Shown here: piece by piece, positions 60,264 to 64,000 of the stretch | Position numbering within the stretch: the first letter of the stretch is position 1 | Layout of the letters: each line of letters opens with the position of its first letter | Assembly: GCF_047511655.1 (NCBI RefSeq) | Contig: NC_133392.1 | Coordinates: 96,775,042 to 96,839,041, forward strand | Length of the DNA: 64,000 nt | Source of the DNA: Castor canadensis | Lineage: Eukaryota > Chordata > Mammalia > Rodentia > Castoridae | Reading direction: 5' to 3' | Program-made: the position numbers and the translations under genes | Notes under the pieces: model-generated | Databases searched by the model: none | What the model saw: only the letters and a program-made list of their open reading frames with translations | Told to the model about the DNA's origin: nothing

Positions 60264-60578
60264 TGAAGGACAGACTGCAGGAGGTCCCAAAAGGAGATAA
60301 TTGGCCAAGGAGACACTTCTCCTACCCAAGAAATGCACCTGAGGGACATTTCCGCCCTTGGGCAATACAAAGATACTATAAAACCCAATCTCCAACCTGA
60401 CCCACGTCACCACCAGTTTCTTGGTCCTGCTGCATGCCCGCATGCAGCCCTTCTCTTCTCTTCTCTACAAATAAAATCTTTCTGACCTCTGCTGCTGTAG
60501 TCTGCCTCTGCTTTCATTCTCAGAGTGGACCCAAGAACCCTCAACAGCTGAAAATCCCTGCGTGTCATCTGTGCATCA
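60264..60578 (+). repeat. ERV 3' LTR
   Basis: 315 bp, TGAAGGA...CATCA, homologous to 51631-51953. TATA-like ACTATAAAAC is at about 60373 and AATAAA at about 60471. Followed by CCCA, the target duplication. Confidence 0.9.
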
Positions 60579-60582
60579 CCCA

Positions 60583-61398
60583 CAGCAGATTTGTGAGATA
60601 TAAACCAAATTCTGCCAAATTCATACTAACACCCTTCTTCTGATTACACAGTGCTAAAGATCACAGACGTGTCCTAGAGGCAGAATGCAACCTGCAGATA
60701 CGTTTTGTGGGACCAACACAATTACTCTTAAAATTATTATTGTGAATGTGAATTTGTTACTATAGAAAATCTAAATAATTTCTCTAGTTCCACTTGCTTT
60801 TAGTCAACTTTAAAAGTTACTAACTTGGGAGTTTGCACAGCTGAACTATGTTATTAGTCTCCCACCAGCTTTGCTGTAGAGAATACTTCTGACTAAAGGT
60901 ACCTCTGACTGAAGCCATCTAAAAAGGTAACATTTGTTATCTAACGAATGTTGTCTCCTGTTCTTTGGGAAAAAGCTGCTTTTCCCTATCTCTCCCTGAA
61001 GGAAAGATGCCTTTTGTATCCTAATAATTAATTGCAAAATTAGCTTTTTCCTGGGAAAAGAAACTAAAAAGTCTTGAATCAGAAGAGTTTCTAACAGAAA
61101 CGTTTCTTCAGATTTACTTTGCTATCTTTCTGCCTCTCTCACTCTGTCCCTCAAATGTCTGACTTCATCAGGGGCAGTAAGACCAAACTTTCTTGGTTAC
61201 AATTGCTTCACATTGCTGGGCGTCCACTCTCCAGGCCTCCATTGTCCTCAAAGATACTCTATTGCTTTATACCTGACTGGTATGTGCTGGGCCCAGAAAG
61301 GAATTTAAGCTCTTGGCTCTATTAAAATAGTAATAGCAACATCAAAAATAATTTAAATCAGTTTGTGGTTATTACTTACTTAGTGAAAAAAGTACATA
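60583..61398. other. Intergenic, nothing recognised
   Basis: In many mammals IFI44L lies upstream of IFI44. I looked for its exons on the minus strand here and saw none. Confidence 0.45.
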
Positions 61399-61480
61399 AA
61401 TTAGTCAGCCATGGTTGTGCACTTCTGTAATCCCAACACTTGGAAGGTAGAGGCTGTGAATTTGAGGTTTCTTACCTCAG
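61399..61480 (+). mobile_element. B1-like SINE fragment
   Basis: 'agtcagccatggttgtgcacttctgtaatcccaacacttggaaggtagaggctgtgaatttgagg' is a 7SL-derived B1 5' part. Confidence 0.7.
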
Positions 61481-64000
61481 CCAAAATTATTTTTCAAGAA
61501 TGAGCAATTCCATTTTCCTCTTTTCATGCTCAGTGGAGAGGTCCTTTGGCCAAATTGGCCAATCATCTAAGGGTATTGGAACTTTTGGGTTTTTTTCTCA
61601 GCATGCCCCACCACTTTACAGGCTATTGTGGCAAGAAAGACTTTGAAGATGAACCCAGCAGAGAAACATGGGAGAGTTCTAAAAGGCTGTGGTAGAAATG
61701 GAGCAGTAGCAAGCTTACATATGGCGTTTGGAGATCAGCAGGTATTAAACACAATGTCATCACTGTCTGAACATCTTCTGTGGTTAAGGCCTACTGCTCC
61801 CTGACAGCCTCAAAGAAATGGAAGATTCTCTCTTTCTCCATTTTGAAAACGGCCTCAAAAACTCAGACTTCAGCAAGATGGTCTAACATAGGCATGGCAA
61901 ACATCTACCTGTTAAATAAGAAGCCTGGGAATCTTAACGTTTGAAAACTCCCAATAACATCAATAAAACTGAAATAAACAAGATTTACCTCTTTAATAAA
62001 GGATTAAGACATGGAGATTTAGCAACTCTCTCTACAAATCTAACACTGCTTATCTACCTAGCATAACAGAATCTTATATGTTCAGGGTACCATAAGTGCA
62101 TTTATCTTCGAATATTTATTTAAATTGTAGCAGTCCATTTCCAATTGAATTAATTCACACCACACCATTACATGAAATACAAATGAGCTCAGAGGGTTTT
62201 AGTAAATATGTTTCCTCACACTTTAAAAATCTCAGCAAACAGGCATTATCATGGAATTGCAAAAGAAATCAATTGTTTAAAAATTTTAAAAATATGTTTG
62301 CATACCATTCCTCAGCACAGCCAAACCTCCCCATATCCATTTCCCTTTTGCAGTTTCACTTGCAGACCTTCTCTCAACTTGGAAGCTGAAACAGATAGAG
62401 TCAATATGCGCAAATTGTGTTGGAGAAGGAAGTTGGGTAGAGTGCTAAAGCAAGATATTGACTGTAGGTCTATTTCCATGATTTGGCTGGCCCCAGTAGT
62501 CTGTATTTTCTTCAACACCAGAAAAAGATTTTGCAAGTATTTGCAATTAAGGAGATCTATTTAATTTACCATATCCAGAAATTGGCCCAGAGTCTTGATC
62601 TATGAGGGAGGAGCCTTGAAAGCTTCCCAATTCCCGTGGCTTTTAGGCGCTCCATGAGGATTTTGATGATTACTCACCAGGCCATCTCTGAAACATCTGG
62701 GGCTTACTTGAATTCCTCAATCAGTTTTTTTCATTATTAGCTAATATTGGGCTTGCCTCTTTTTTTTTTTTTAATGAAAATCATGTCCTAGACATCAACT
62801 CTACTGATGTCTCCTTAAAATTCCATGAAAATCTTCAGAAAAATAATTATTTTTCTAAAGACACAGGTTTTGGTATTTCTAGAGACACAGGTTATTTGGT
62901 GTTTTTCTAAAGAGACATGCTCCTGGTATTTTATTTAAGTAGATGTTGAGTGTACTTGCATAAAGCCACAAATTTTCATCAGAAACAGTCATTTTCTCAC
63001 TTAGCAACCTAACCTACCCACTCACACCACAAAGGCTCTGGCATGAATACTTAAGCTGTCTCCACAGCATCTCTCTCATTTGAGGGTGGATATGCTGCCT
63101 CACAGGGCACTTATGCTTCAGCTATTATGTTGCTTAGTACTATTTTATTAAGAAAGAATTTAATGACTTTGGCTAAGCTGCAATACTTCCACAATGTTAA
63201 CTTATAGAAGGTTTCAAAAATCCAATAGCAAAGTGGTAAGTCCACTGTCTCTCAACTTTCTCAGTACAGAAAGATTAGGTGAAGCCATAAAGTTGAGGAG
63301 GGTATCCTCTGAGATAGAAGGGAAATTCCTCTCTTTTGAGGCTTTCTTCCACCAATCTTTCCCAGTCCAAATTTCAAATGCACATTTAATTCCATTGGAT
63401 ATTTGCATGTTCCTAAAGCATTATAGAACATCATTTAGTTAACATTGCCCTTTTAGCACAAAATAATGTAAACTTAGTCCCAACATTTATGCTCTCAAAG
63501 GATGTCAGTTCACATGGATGGTTCCTTGTTCATCTCTCTTTATCATTACAGTATTCTTCTTCCTTTCAGGGTGTCTATCTCCTGCACAAGGCTACTCCAT
63601 ACTACCTCCTACCCTTTATACAGAATAAAGAACTCCCATCTTCTGCACAGATGTTTTTCTGTCTTCACATTAGGGATATGTGATTATGGCTCTGCAGTTG
63701 ATGAGGACATTGGTGAATCTTCAACCACCTCCAGTCTCCCCCAAACAATAGCTATGGCTTGTTTTTTCTCTAGATTGCATGGGAAAAAAACAACACATTC
63801 ATTTTGGATCTGTTCTCTCTACACCCAATCATAACTATTCTGGTTGCCACTCTACTTTTGTTACCAGTATCTACTTGTCTCTACTATTCAATTTCCAGGA
63901 CCATTCTATTTTTAGATAATTTTTAAGACCCCATCTCTTCAGTTGGTTTGTGGCTCCTGGAATTCACCCAAACACAGCTTTACCTGAAGCTTTATGTATG
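61481..64000. other. Intergenic, small tandem repeat only
   Basis: No gene was supported. A 25-27-bp unit is repeated three times at 62851-62928. Short open frames near 62096-62564 and 63194-63834 have no recognised domain. Confidence 0.45.
62851..62928. repeat. Three-copy minisatellite
   Basis: Units 62851-62875, 62876-62902 and 62903-62928 each start TTTCTA(A/G)AGA(C/G)ACA and end TTTGGT or CTGGTA. Confidence 0.75.

Larger units (their letters stand above)
51631..60578 (+). mobile_element. Class I (gammaretrovirus-like) endogenous retrovirus, complete but decayed
   Basis: An 8.95-kb provirus in the order 5' LTR, leader, gag, pro, pol, env, PPT, 3' LTR, flanked by CCCA. Identity comes from two gag zinc knuckles, protease DTGA, RT YVDD, an integrase HHCC/DDE and a gammaretroviral-type TM with a conserved immunosuppressive-like region. 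Every gene has stops and frame changes. The two LTRs differ at dozens of positions, so insertion is old. It lies just upstream of IFI44 in the opposite direction. I do not assign a named family. Confidence 0.95.

Noticed and set aside
60583-64000. Possible IFI44L exons upstream of IFI44
   Set aside because: IFI44L neighbours IFI44 in other mammals, but no P-loop, LKDRIHC or ELDPxKD block was found on the minus strand here. It may lie beyond the window.
1-64000. CRISPR arrays, operons, phage or bacterial systems
   Set aside because: The window is a mammalian chromosome. Repeats are retrotransposons and microsatellites, and no spaced direct-repeat array exists.

Overview
This is mammalian nuclear DNA, not microbial: the host gene is split by spliceable introns, and most of the rest is retrotransposon debris. 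The abundant L1 copies, the ID-like SINEs and the composite B1+ID-like SINEs (11140-11400, 39207-39425) point to a rodent. The ID-related tail sequences look to me like those of the beaver/kangaroo-rat lineage, but that last step is a weak guess.

One host gene is recognisable: IFI44 (interferon-induced protein 44) on the minus strand. Seven coding exons can be read between 50872 and 32138, with consistent phases and GT/AG borders. A likely non-coding first exon ends at 51119, and a textbook ISRE lies at 51236-51247. Exon 2 carries the TLDc-type N-terminal domain and exon 4 the P-loop; exons 5 and 7 carry the G3- and G4-like motifs. Its first coding exon has a +1 frameshift in a run of six A, so the copy is either a pseudogene or a base-level assembly error. 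The usual last exon (about 17 residues) was not found.

Region by region. 1-32 kb (downstream of IFI44): no supportable gene. It holds ancient MIR, MaLR and L1 fragments, a 1.8-kb antisense L1 piece (20105-21895), an inverted (twin-primed) L1 at 7308-8018, a 5S rRNA fragment with a 16-bp target-site duplication (22906-22976), and two CTCF-like motifs. 32-51 kb: IFI44. Its large intron 2 contains a full-length but dead L1 (42406-48564), flanked by a 15-bp duplication and inserted into an older L1 3' end. 51.6-60.6 kb: a complete but decayed class I (gammaretrovirus-like) endogenous retrovirus on the plus strand, with two LTRs, a CCCA target duplication, and gag, pro, pol and env remnants. Its 5' LTR lies about 0.4 kb upstream of the IFI44 ISRE, in divergent orientation. 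60.6-64 kb: no gene seen.

I found no convincing new biological system. The observations most worth checking are the IFI44 frameshift, the ERV abutting an interferon promoter, the tailless 5S retropseudogene, and the tandem-monomer promoter of the L1.
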